DNA of 64,000 nt from AWTP1-13 sp963840075 (GTDB taxonomy: Bacteria > Pseudomonadota > Alphaproteobacteria > Rhizobiales > Hyphomicrobiaceae). The notes under the pieces were generated by a model. That model was not told the origin of the DNA. It ran no database searches and saw nothing but the letters and a program-made list of their open reading frames with translations. The stretch covers positions 1 through 64,000 of the forward strand of contig CAWIXS010000011.1 of NCBI GenBank assembly GCA_963840075.1, given 5' to 3'. A program made the translations under genes and the position numbers. This document shows positions 33,463 to 44,142 of this stretch, piece by piece (within the stretch, counting starts at the first letter, position 1; the number at the start of each line of letters is the position of its first letter).

Positions 33463-33501
33463 GCCTCGGCGGTCCTGCACGGCGGGACGGGCGCTCAGGG
33501 G
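33456..33501 (+). promoter_or_regulatory. Attenuator hairpin before leuA
   Basis: CCCCTGAGC (33456-33464), which includes the leader stop, is a perfect complement of GCTCAGGGG (33493-33501). A competing inner pair GTCC/GGAC lies between them. No U-tract follows, so the mechanism could be Rho- or translation-linked. Confidence 0.55.
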
Positions 33502-33577
33502 ATCGCAAGCAACGAGCCAAAATCGAAAGTCATTGCGGCGCAGCCACGAGCGCGACCGAGCAGACGAGGAAAGTCCC

Positions 33578-35185
<1,608 letters not shown>

Positions 35186-35420
35186 GGTGCGCTGGATTCT
35201 GGCTACCGCGACGCTTGCCGTCGCGGTACCCAGGCAAGCTATTTGCTCCAATGCCCGTCTACCCATTCCCACTGGCATCGGTTGTAGTCGTACCGCCAGT
35301 GCGCTCGCACCCATTTCCTCGATTCCTAGCGGACGAAGGGTCTTCATATTCTGTAGGCGGTCTAAAGGCTTTAATAGGCCTGATCGGTCGTAGCGGCTTG
35401 ATCCTTCGCATATGCCAGCC

Positions 35421-35648
35421 TCACCCTTTTGGCGGAAACGGATCGCTTCCGTACCAATATCTGAGTCCGGATCTGTCCATTTGGACGGTGAATGATCACC
35501 TCTCCCTTCTCCCGACGGGCTATCGCGCGGGCAGCAGCCTGAGCCGCTTCTTGCAGTTCCGGTGCCGTGACTCAACATCTCCCGCCCCCTCACGCCGAGT
35601 AGCCCAGCCGTTCCCGCGCGGAACGACATGGATGCGATTTGCGCTCAT
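35421..35648 (-). pseudogene. DUF2188 gene remnant with frameshifts
   Basis: From ATG 35648 one frame reads MSANRIHVVPRGNGWATRREG, the DUF2188 start. A second frame continues LQEAAQAAARAIARREKGE and VIIHRPNGQIRTQ, and a third ends WYGSDPFPPKG and stops at 35421. Joined, they make a complete DUF2188 protein of ~75 residues. At least two single-base shifts separate the pieces. DUF2188 proteins are small, abundant in soil proteobacteria and of unknown role. Confidence 0.7.
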
Positions 35649-35806
35649 TCCGATGTCCGCCTGATTCGAGCCAAGTGGTGGCTGATCACTACGATGGCGC
35701 AGTGCAAAAGTCACATAATACACGCCGCTACGCTTCAGTGCTTGTATTACGCACATTATGTGAGTATTGTTGACATCCCCTGCGGGCGGCTGGCATCCCC
35801 GTAAGC

Positions 35807-36029
35807 ATGGACGAAGCGAGTCTTGACACTGAGTCGGGCAGAGCTGTCGTAAGGCGGCGAAAGGCCCTTGGGCTAACGCAGGCAGATCTTGCTGCTAAGG
35901 ATCGGCCTATCTCGTGGCTCGGTAGCCAACATTGAGCTAGGACGCCAAAAGGCGCTCTTGCATCATGTATACAGACTAACAGAGGCTCTGGGCTTGTCGA
36001 GGATTGAGGAACTATTGCCGGCGTATTAA
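35807..36029 (+). pseudogene. XRE-family HTH regulator, frameshifted
   Basis: ATG 35807 gives SGRAVVRRRKALGLTQADLAAK, the first half of a Cro/CI HTH. After one base is skipped the neighbouring frame continues GLSRGSVANIELGRQK, then LTEALGLSRIEELLPAY and a stop at 36027-36029. All five helices are recognisable. Such short regulators usually pair with an ImmA/IrrE peptidase or a toxin, and an ImmA/IrrE remnant follows directly. Confidence 0.75.
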
Positions 36030-36169
36030 GGAGGAAGCGGAACGTTCACAGACTGCAGGTTTTTGTCTCGCATAGCGCGAGCAGTTTGACGCCCAAACAA
36101 CAGGCACAGATTCGCGAGCCGGTGCGGGCCGCGAAAGTATCTCGAAAAGGCAGTCGACGATCCTGACGC

Positions 36170-36576
36170 GACGAGGAAAACGTGGTGCACGTGAAGCTGC
36201 CAGCGTCGCTACTGGGATGCGCTATGTCCGCGTAGATGCGCCACCAATTCCCGTGCGAGCGCTTAGCTCGATGCATTGGGTGCAACTCTCCCGATTGCGC
36301 AGTTGGATGATGAACTGTCGGGCTTTGTTTATGTTGAGGATGGATTGCCGAATCATCGGCGTGCAACGGTGGCCATCACCTCCATCGACAGACGATTCAC
36401 ATCGCCATGAGATCGGACATCTAATGCTCGCATCGAAGTCAAATTGGAGATGCGGTGCACGTAGACAAGGAATTTCGGTCTTGAGGCGTGATCAAAAAGC
36501 GACGCAGATCTGGAGCGGATCGCAATAGAAGCCAATGCGTAGCCGCAGAATTGCTGATGCCGAAGCTGGCTTCAAG
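36170..36576 (+). pseudogene. ImmA/IrrE metallopeptidase remnant
   Basis: Scattered over three frames are the parts of an ImmA/IrrE (DUF955) protein: APPIPVRALSS, then LGATLPIAQLDDELSGFVYV, IIGV, RFT plus HEIGHLMLAS (the zinc HExxH motif, near 36410), HVDKEFR/VLRRDQKA, and IEANA..AAELLMPKLA at the end. At least five single-base shifts are needed to read through. Upstream, 36040-36170 has further coding-like scraps (FVSHSASSLTPKQQAQI). Together with the XRE gene this was once an XRE-peptidase switch of the kind that cleaves its own repressor. Confidence 0.7.
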
Positions 36577-36841
36577 ATGGACTACTCGCCGTGCGTGCCG
36601 ATGACGTGGTCGCGTCTCCACCCTTAAAGCGGTCAGGTGAGCCCCGCGCATGCGGAACGGTGCTGGCATGCCTTGTTGCATAGCCCCCACGCCGGGATGC
36701 GCAAGCTCTTCGCGCGGGGGCTACTCCGTCGAGATCGCGTTGACTTGCGGAAAGGCCGCCTAACTCGGTCTATTCGCCATCCGGGGATCAGGCGGAGCTT
36801 GCGCTATGATCACTCCCATGGGACAGGAGCGACTAGAGTCC

Positions 36842-37542
<701 letters not shown>

Positions 37543-37546
<4 letters not shown>

Positions 37547-39150
37547 GCCGGCGCGTGCGCTCCCGCGCGCCCGTGACGCTGCTCTGGCCGCTGCTCCCGG
37601 CGTTGCTCCTGGCGCTGGCGCCGACGGCGGCCTCCGCGCACGGCGGCGAGCGCGCCTTCGTCCTGCTGATGCCGACCGGGTACTATCTGGTGGGCGGAAC
37701 GCTGGCGGTGGCGGCGAGCTTCCTGGTGCTTGCCTTCATGCCGCAGCGCATCTCCGACCGCCTCGCGGGCGCACGGCTCCCGCTGCTTGCGCTGCGGCCC
37801 CTGAGCCCCGTCGCCACCAGCCTGCTGTCCTTCCTGTTTCTCGGCTTCCTGCTGGCCACGGGCGTCTGCGGCAGCCGCGACCCGCTGGCCAACCCGCTGC
37901 CGCTGACGATCTGGACGCTGTGGTGGGTGGGCTTCACCCTGGCGACCGCCGTCCTCGGCAACCTGTGGGCCTACGTGAACCCGTGGACGGGGCCTTACCG
38001 GCTGGTGCTGCGGCTGCGCACTAAATTGAGCGAGGCGCGCGCCACAGGGGGCTCCAAGCATCTGAGGGAGGGAGTCCCCCCACCCCTGACCCCTCCCCGC
38101 AAGGGGGAGGGGAATCCCGTCGGCGCAAGCGGGGAGGGGAATCTTGTCGGCGCAAGCGGGGAGGGGAATCCGGTCGGCGCAAGCGGGCAGCTGCTCGGTT
38201 ATCCCTCTTGGCTCGGGTACTGGCCGGCGATCGCCCTGTTCGCGGGCTTCGCCTGGTTCGAGCTCATCGATCTTGCCCCGGACGATCCCTGGCGGCTGGC
38301 GGTGGCGGCGGGCGCGTACTGGCTCTTCACCTTCATCGCGCTGCTGGTGTTCGGCGAGGAGGCCTGGCTCGGGCGCGCCGAGCCTTTCAGCGTGTTCTTC
38401 CGCTTCATCGGCGGGCTCTCGCCGCTGGTGTGGACGCCCGCGAATGGCGAAGGCAACAGACGGGCGCGGCTGTCGCTGGCGCTGCCCGGCACCGCCCTTC
38501 TCGGTCGTGGCGCTTTGCCGCCGAGCGGCACCCTGTTCATCCTCCTGACGCTGGCCTCGGTGTCCTTCGACGGGCTGGCGAGGACCTTCTGGTGGCTCGG
38601 CCTCAACGGCATCAACCCCCTGGAATTCCCGGGGCGGTCGGCGGTGCTCGGCAGCAACTCGGCGGGGCTGATCCTGACCTGGCTCGTCCTTGCGGTTCTC
38701 TACACCGGCGCCGTGCTCCTCGGCTGGCGACTCGCCGGCCGGCCTGGGGAGCCCGGCGCGCTGCTCGGGACGCTGGTGCTCTCCATCATGCCGATCTCGC
38801 TCGCGTTTCATTTCTCCCACTACCTCACCGCGCTCCTGGTCAACGGGCAGTACGCCCTGGCCGCCGCCAGCGACCCGTTCGGCACCGGCCGCGACGTTCT
38901 CCGGCTCGGCCACTTCCACGTCACCACGTCGTTTCTCAACACCTACGAAGGCACCCGGGCGATCTGGAACGCCCAGACCGCCAGCATCGTCGGCGGCCAC
39001 GTGCTCGGCGTGGTGCTGGCGCACGAGCTGGCGCGCCGCGCGATCGCCGGCAGCCGCGCCGCGGTGCTGAGCCAACTCCCGCTCGCCGCCGTCATGGTCG
39101 CCTACACCCTGTTCGGGCTATGGCTCCTGTCGACGCCAGTGGCGGGGTAG
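37543..39150 (+). CDS. Polytopic membrane protein with an in-frame repeat insertion
   Basis: 535 residues and about ten membrane helices, after an N-terminal signal-like segment ending ASAHGGERAF. Conserved-looking pieces are WTLWWVGFTLATAVLGNLWAY, VNPWTGPYRL, FSHYLTALLVNGQYA and a late FHVTTSFLNTYEG. It reminds me loosely of membrane proteins annotated fenitrothion hydrolase-like, but I would not assign a function. At residues ~187-214 it carries three GEGNPVGAS repeats from an intergenic-type element. Coupled by ATGA to the LivF-like ATPase, which suggests they work together. Confidence 0.6.
38090..38184. repeat. Palindrome plus three 27-bp tandem units inside a gene
   Basis: CCCCTCCCCGCAAGGGGGAGGGG (38090-38112) is followed by three 27-base units (38104-38130, 38131-38157, 38158-38184), each GGGGAGGGGAAT.. 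then GTCGGCGCAAGC. As 27 is divisible by three, the reading frame is kept. Confidence 0.85.
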
Positions 39151-39531
39151 TGTCATCCCGGAATTCGCCGAAGGCGAATATCCGGGACCCAGGGCCAAGG
39201 GGGAAAGCGTGGAGCCCCTGATCCCGGGTACCGGGTCTCGCGCTATCGCGCTCGCCCGGCATGACAAACATCGCGCCTGGGTGCTACGTGCATCTCGGCC
39301 GAGCGCCGCGGCCTCCGGGTCCCTCCGGGCACCCATGGGTCGGAAGGCCCTTCCCGCTGCGCCAGGAGGCCGTACAGGGCCATCGCGGCTTCGCAGGCAC
39401 CCAGGTGCCCCCGGCGATCGCCGCGAAAACCAGGCCTCCTCAGCGATGCGCCGCAGTCTGACGAGGCTCAGACTCCGTCAACCTTTGCAAATCGTTGCCG
39501 CAGACGCCGCGTTGGCGGTGCACCGGTGGCG
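39151..39531. other. Gap with GTCATCCCGG-type repeats
   Basis: GTCATCCCGGAATTCGCCGAAGGCG near 39151 faces CCGGGTCTCGC...GCCCGGCATGAC near 39263, an imperfect inverted pair of a dispersed family. No gene is evident between the membrane-protein stop and the convergent hyuB stop. Confidence 0.6.
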
Positions 39532-41262
39532 TCAGGAGGCCGCGTGACCGTAGATGGCGGCGGCGGCCTCGGCGCTGACATAGCCTTGGGCCAGATCGCG
39601 CTCGACGAGCGCGCGCGCCCGCGCCCGGGGGTCCCCGAAGCCGCCGCCGCCCGAGGTCTCCAGCCGCACGATGTCGCCCCGGCGCAGCATCAGGTTGGTC
39701 ACCTTCGACGGCAGGGCCTGCCGCTGGCCGTCGCGGACCAGGGAGAGCGTGCTGAGGGAGGCGGGCAGGCCGCCGGCGAGGCCGAACGGCGGGAACTTGA
39801 AGCGGTCGAGGTTGGTGGAGAGCTGCGCCGCGGCGCAGTCGATGCGCCACTCGCGCCACAGCCCGAGGCCGCCGCGGTGGCGCCCGGCGCCGCCCGAATC
39901 CGGCAGCAGGCCGTAGCCCAGGAACGTCAGCGGCATGTCGCTCTCGATCATCTCGATCGGGATATTGGCGTTGTTGTGCATGCCGAAGGAATGCGCCGAC
40001 GCGCCGTCGGCGTAGGGCAGCCCGCCGCAGCCGCCGATCTCGATCTCGACCAGCACCTTGCGCCCGAGCTGCGGATCGATGGTCTGGAACGTCACGACGT
40101 AGGAGACGGCGTAGTAGGCCGCCGGCATGCGCTCGGGCACCGCCTGGTGCAGGGCGCCGAACAGCACGGTGGCGAGGCGATGGCCGATGGCGATGCGATG
40201 CACCACGGGCGCCGGCGACGCAGCGTTCACGCACGTTCCCGGCGGCGCGACGATCCTGACGGGGCGGTAGCAGCCGGCATTGGAGGCAACCGGGACATCG
40301 GCCGTCGCCATCAGGGCATAGAACACGGCCGAGCAGGTGGAGGCGAGGGTGGCGTTGCTGGGGCCCAGCGACTGCGGGCTCGATCCCGTGAGGTCGACGG
40401 TCATGGCGTCGCCCGCCACCGTCACCCGGGCGCGGATGAGGATCGGCTCGCTCGAGATGCCGTCGTCGTCGATGCTGTCCTCGAAGGCGTAGGTGCCGTC
40501 GGGGATGCGGGCGATGACGGCGCGCATGCCCGCCTCCGAGGCGTCGAGCAGCTGGGAGAGCGCGCGCTCGAAGCGGGCCTCGCCCAGCCTGGCGACCAGC
40601 CGCGCCATGCTGGCCTCGCCGATGTTGAGCGAGGCGATCTGCGACTGCAGATCGCCCCACAGGAGCTCGGGCTGGCGCACGTTCTGCAGGATGAGGGCGC
40701 GGATCGGCTCGATCAGCCTGCCGGCCTCGATGAGCTTCAGGGGCGGGATGCGCAGGCCCTCCTGGAAGATCTCGGTGGCGGAGGAGCCGTAGCTGCCGGG
40801 CGAGGAGCCGCCCACGTCCAGGTGATGGCACAGCGTGCCGACGAAGCCGACGCGCCGCCCGTCGTGGAACACCGCCTTGAAGGCGACGATGTCGGGCAGG
40901 TGCTGGCCGCCGCAGTAGGGGTCGTTGGAGATGACGACGTCGCCCGGCTGCCATTGCTCGGGCGGGATGTGGCGCGCCAGGATCTCGGTGAGGAAGGTGC
41001 TCATCGAGTTGAGGTGGCTCGGGATGCGCGCGGCCTGCGCCACGTTCCAGCCGTCGCGGTCGAAGATGGCGGTGGAGTAGTCGAGCAGCTCGCGCACGAT
41101 GGTGGAGCGGCTGGTGCGCCAGACCGTGACATCCATCTCCGCGGCAGCCGCCGTCAGCGCGTTGTGGATGATCTCCAGCTCGATCGGGGAGATGTCCGTG
41201 CTGGTCATATCGACCGTTCCACTGGCGGGTGCGTCAAGCGCATGAACGCCGTTGTGCCGCAT
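39532..41262 (-). CDS. Hydantoinase B / oxoprolinase B-type subunit
   Basis: 576 residues of the HyuB family: SPIELEIIHNALTAAAAEMDVTVWRTS, STAIFDRDG, SHLNSMSTFL, GDVVISNDPYCGGQHLPDI, DLTGSSPQSLGPSNAT and the C-terminal GGAGRHRGGLG and TSGGGGFGDP. With HyuA it forms an ATP-dependent cyclic-amide hydrolase or an acetophenone/acetone carboxylase-like enzyme. ATG 41262 has AGGAGG six bases before it; ATG 41208 would start at the conserved part. Encoded downstream of hyuA on the same strand. Confidence 0.85.
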   Translation of the reverse strand: MRHNGVHALDAPASGTVDMTSTDISPIELEIIHNALTAAAAEMDVTVWRTSRSTIVRELLDYSTAIFDRDGWNVAQAARIPSHLNSMSTFLTEILARHIPPEQWQPGDVVISNDPYCGGQHLPDIVAFKAVFHDGRRVGFVGTLCHHLDVGGSSPGSYGSSATEIFQEGLRIPPLKLIEAGRLIEPIRALILQNVRQPELLWGDLQSQIASLNIGEASMARLVARLGEARFERALSQLLDASEAGMRAVIARIPDGTYAFEDSIDDDGISSEPILIRARVTVAGDAMTVDLTGSSPQSLGPSNATLASTCSAVFYALMATADVPVASNAGCYRPVRIVAPPGTCVNAASPAPVVHRIAIGHRLATVLFGALHQAVPERMPAAYYAVSYVVTFQTIDPQLGRKVLVEIEIGGCGGLPYADGASAHSFGMHNNANIPIEMIESDMPLTFLGYGLLPDSGGAGRHRGGLGLWREWRIDCAAAQLSTNLDRFKFPPFGLAGGLPASLSTLSLVRDGQRQALPSKVTNLMLRRGDIVRLETSGGGGFGDPRARARALVERDLAQGYVSAEAAAAIYGHAAS

Positions 41263-41277
41263 AGCCATCCTCCTTTC

Positions 41278-41328
41278 GTCATCCCGGCGCCGCTCGCGCC
41301 CCGACGGGCACTCGCGGAGCCGGGATGA
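41278..41328. repeat. GTCATCCCGG hairpin between hyuA and hyuB
   Basis: GTCATCCCGGC (41278-41288) pairs with GCCGGGATGAC (41318-41328) around a GC-rich loop. It lies in the spacer of the hyuA-hyuB operon and may change the ratio of the two products. Confidence 0.7.
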
Positions 41329-41370
41329 CGCATGGCGCAAGCGCCTTGCGCACACTCACCATCTGCGCCC

Positions 41371-43446
41371 TCACCGCCCATCCCTCTCGGCCAGGAGGTG
41401 GCCGCTCGCGTGGCGGCGGCAGGTCCAGCCGTCGGCGATCAGCACGGTGGTGTAGGCCTCCTCGATGAGCGCCGGCCCCTCGATCCAAACGTCCGGCGCG
41501 ATCTCGCTGCGGCTCCAGGCCGCCACCTCGCGCCAGCGCCCGCCCAGCCAGAGCTTGCGCCGGCGCGCAGGTCTGCCCTCCCCCGCCGGCGGCGCGACGG
41601 CGCCGCGCAGCATGGCAAGGCGCCCGATGGCGGAGACGCGCAAGGAGACGATCTCCACGGCAGCGCCGGGGTTGGCGTAGGAGAAGCGTTTGTGATGCGT
41701 CGCGTGGAAGCTCTCCACGAGGCCGTCGAGCGTGGCGCGCTCGAAGGTGGATCCAGTGCCTTGGCCGGCAGCGGGGATCATCAGCTCGAAGGCCTGGCCC
41801 TTGTAGCGCATGTCGGCAGCAAGCTCGATCCGGCGGTCCTGCTCCGGCACCGCATCGGCGTCGAGGCGCGCCGTCGCCTCCCGGCGGAGGCTCTGCGCCA
41901 TTGCTGCCAGCGTGCCGAGGTTGTCGGCCGTCGCCGCCAGCACCTTGGATCGCACGAGGTCGTGCGCGAGGTTGGAGTGGAGGATGCCGTAGGCGGACAG
42001 CGTGCTGGCGCTCTGCGGGAACACCACGCGGCGGATGCCCAGCTCCTCGGCGACGGCGACGGCGTGCAGGCCGGCGGCACCGCCGAAGGCGATGATCGCA
42101 AAGTCGCGCGGGTCGAGGCCCTTCTCGAACAGGGAGAGCCGGATGGCGCCGCCGAGGCTGGCGTTGGTGACGGCCAGCAGGCCCTCCGCCGCCGGCTCCA
42201 CGGCAAGCCGCAACGGCCCCGCCACGTGGGCGTCGATGGCGGCGTGCGCCTTGGCCCGGTCGAGCCGCATGCCGCCGCCGAGGAAGCCGTCGCCATCGAG
42301 CCGGCCCAGCGCGAGGTTGGCGTCCGTCACCGTGGGCTCGGTGCCGCCGCGACCGTAGCACGCGGGGCCGGGACGCGAGCCGGCGCTCTGGGGCCCCACG
42401 GTCAGCCGGCCGCCGGCGCGCACCTTGGCGATCGAGCCGCCGCCGGCGCCGATGGTGCGGATCTCCACCATCGGCAGGCGCACCGGCATCTTGTCGATCT
42501 CCCCCTGGGCGATGAGGTTGATGCGCCCCTGGCGCACCACGGAGACATCGAAGCTGGTGCCGCCCATGTCGACGCCGACGATGTTGGCCTCGCCCAGCGC
42601 CTCGGCAAGCAGCGCGCAGGCGGCAGCCCCGCCGGAGGGCCCCGAGAGCAGGAGCCGCACCGGCTCGCGCGCGGCCGTGGCGGCGCTGCACACCCCGCCG
42701 TTCGACTGCACCAGGAGGAGCCGCGGCAGGCAGTCCTCGGCCTGCATGCGCTCCTCGAGCTTGTCGAGATAGCCGGCGACCACCGGCATCAGCAGCGCAT
42801 TGAGGACCGTCGTGGAGGTGCGCTCGTACTCCCGGATCTCGCCATTGAGAGCGCTCGACGGCGATACCCCGAGTCTCGGCCTGGTGCGCGCGAGATAGTC
42901 GGCGATGGCGAGCTCGTGCTCGGGGTTCACGTAGGCGTTGAGGAGGCTGAGCGCGACGGTTTCGACATCCAGGCTGTCGAGCCTCGCGCCCAGCGCCTCC
43001 AGGGCGCTCGCCGTCAGGGCCGTCTCGACGCTGCCGTCGGCGCGGATGCGCTCGGGCACGCCCACGCGGCGGTCGCGGGGGATGAGCGCGGGCGGCACCT
43101 CGGGGCTCAGGGCGTAGATCTCGCGCCGGTAGTGCCGGCCGATCTCCAGCACGTCCTCGAAGCCCGCCGTGGTCACCAGCGCGCCGCGCGGCAGCTTGCG
43201 CTCCAGCACGGCGTTGGTGGCAATGGTGGTGCCGTGCAGCAGGTAGCCGATGTCGGCGAAGACGAAGGCGTCACGCGCCGCGGCTTCGCGGATGCCGGTC
43301 ATCAGGCCGATCGAGGGGTCCTGCGGCGTCGTCGGGGTCTTGAGGTTGGTGATGGCGCCCGAGCGCGTATCGAGGATCTGCAGGTCGGTGAAGGTTCCGC
43401 CGACGTCCACCGCAATGCGTACGGGCGGCACAGTCTTGCTCGTCAT
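41371..43446 (-). CDS. Hydantoinase A / oxoprolinase A-type subunit
   Basis: 691 residues. The actin/Hsp70-like ATP fold is visible as VRIAVDVGGTFTDLQI at the start, LLHGTTIATNAVLER, LLSGPSGGAAACALLAE, IVGVDMGGTSFDVSVV, IGAGGGSIA and FGGAAGLHAVAVAEELG. It phosphorylates the substrate carbonyl for cleavage or carboxylation by the B subunit. ATG 43446 opens next to the phosphate-binding motif; the frame from 43596 has an unconserved extension. TctB and TctA genes lie divergently next door, perhaps for uptake of the substrate. Confidence 0.87.
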   Translation of the reverse strand: MTSKTVPPVRIAVDVGGTFTDLQILDTRSGAITNLKTPTTPQDPSIGLMTGIREAAARDAFVFADIGYLLHGTTIATNAVLERKLPRGALVTTAGFEDVLEIGRHYRREIYALSPEVPPALIPRDRRVGVPERIRADGSVETALTASALEALGARLDSLDVETVALSLLNAYVNPEHELAIADYLARTRPRLGVSPSSALNGEIREYERTSTTVLNALLMPVVAGYLDKLEERMQAEDCLPRLLLVQSNGGVCSAATAAREPVRLLLSGPSGGAAACALLAEALGEANIVGVDMGGTSFDVSVVRQGRINLIAQGEIDKMPVRLPMVEIRTIGAGGGSIAKVRAGGRLTVGPQSAGSRPGPACYGRGGTEPTVTDANLALGRLDGDGFLGGGMRLDRAKAHAAIDAHVAGPLRLAVEPAAEGLLAVTNASLGGAIRLSLFEKGLDPRDFAIIAFGGAAGLHAVAVAEELGIRRVVFPQSASTLSAYGILHSNLAHDLVRSKVLAATADNLGTLAAMAQSLRREATARLDADAVPEQDRRIELAADMRYKGQAFELMIPAAGQGTGSTFERATLDGLVESFHATHHKRFSYANPGAAVEIVSLRVSAIGRLAMLRGAVAPPAGEGRPARRRKLWLGGRWREVAAWSRSEIAPDVWIEGPALIEEAYTTVLIADGWTCRRHASGHLLAERDGR

Positions 43447-43643
43447 GCGTGCTCTATCGCCGAGGCTTGCGGGGTGGGGTGGCGGGAACCAATCTTCGAT
43501 GCTCTGCAATGCCCCACCCTGTCCTTCCCCGCAAGGGCCCGCAAGGCCCCGCAAGCGCCTGGGACATTGCGCCCGGCGCCGTGCGGGGGTGGACAAGCCG
43601 GCGTACGCCGCATCTTTCTCGGGGGCCGAACAGCGGGTACATA

Positions 43644-43668
43644 GGTTCAGACCCTCCGGGTCTGACTT
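43644..43668. repeat. TCAGACCC-family palindrome
   Basis: GGTTCAGACCCTCCGGGTCTGACTT, between the divergent hyuA and tctB genes and about 30 bases before the tctB start. Confidence 0.75.
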
Positions 43669-43694
43669 GGTCTGACTCCGTCGAGGGGGGGCCG

Positions 43695-44141
43695 ATGGCG
43701 CGCGTGAAGGATCAGAGGGACTTCTGGTCCGGGGTCTTGTTCATCGTTTTCGGCTGCGCGGGGCTGTGGTTCGGCCGCGCGTACGCGATCGGCACCTTGT
43801 CGCGGATGGGACCGGGCTTCTTCCCGATGCTGATGAGCGTCGCCCTGATCGGCACCGGCGCAGCTCTGCTTGCGCGCTCCCTCGTGGTTCCCGGCGAGCC
43901 GGTGGAGCGCAGCGCCTTCTGGCCCCAGCTTCTCATTCTCGCCGCCATCGTCGTCTTCGGCCTGATGATCGAGCGTGTGGGGCTTGCCGTGTCGGTGCTT
44001 GCGGTTGCGGCTATCTCCGGCATCGCCGCGCGGGGGTTGCGCTGGTACGAGCTCGCCGCGCTGGCGCTCGCCATGAGCGGGCTCTCGGTCGCCCTGTTCG
44101 TCCATCTGCTCGGGCAGCCGATCCCGGTCTGGGTGCGCTGA
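43695..44141 (+). CDS. tctB: Tripartite tricarboxylate transporter small membrane subunit (TctB)
   Basis: 148 residues with four predicted helices, the TctB layout (FWSGVLFIVFGCAGLWFGR, GTLSRMGPGFFPMLMSVALIG, FWPQLLILAAIVVFGLMIERVGL, LALAMSGLSVALFVHLLG). With TctA and a periplasmic TctC it drives solute uptake by ion gradient. The tctA start follows one base after the stop. Confidence 0.88.
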   Translation: MARVKDQRDFWSGVLFIVFGCAGLWFGRAYAIGTLSRMGPGFFPMLMSVALIGTGAALLARSLVVPGEPVERSAFWPQLLILAAIVVFGLMIERVGLAVSVLAVAAISGIAARGLRWYELAALALAMSGLSVALFVHLLGQPIPVWVR

Positions 44142-44142
44142 G

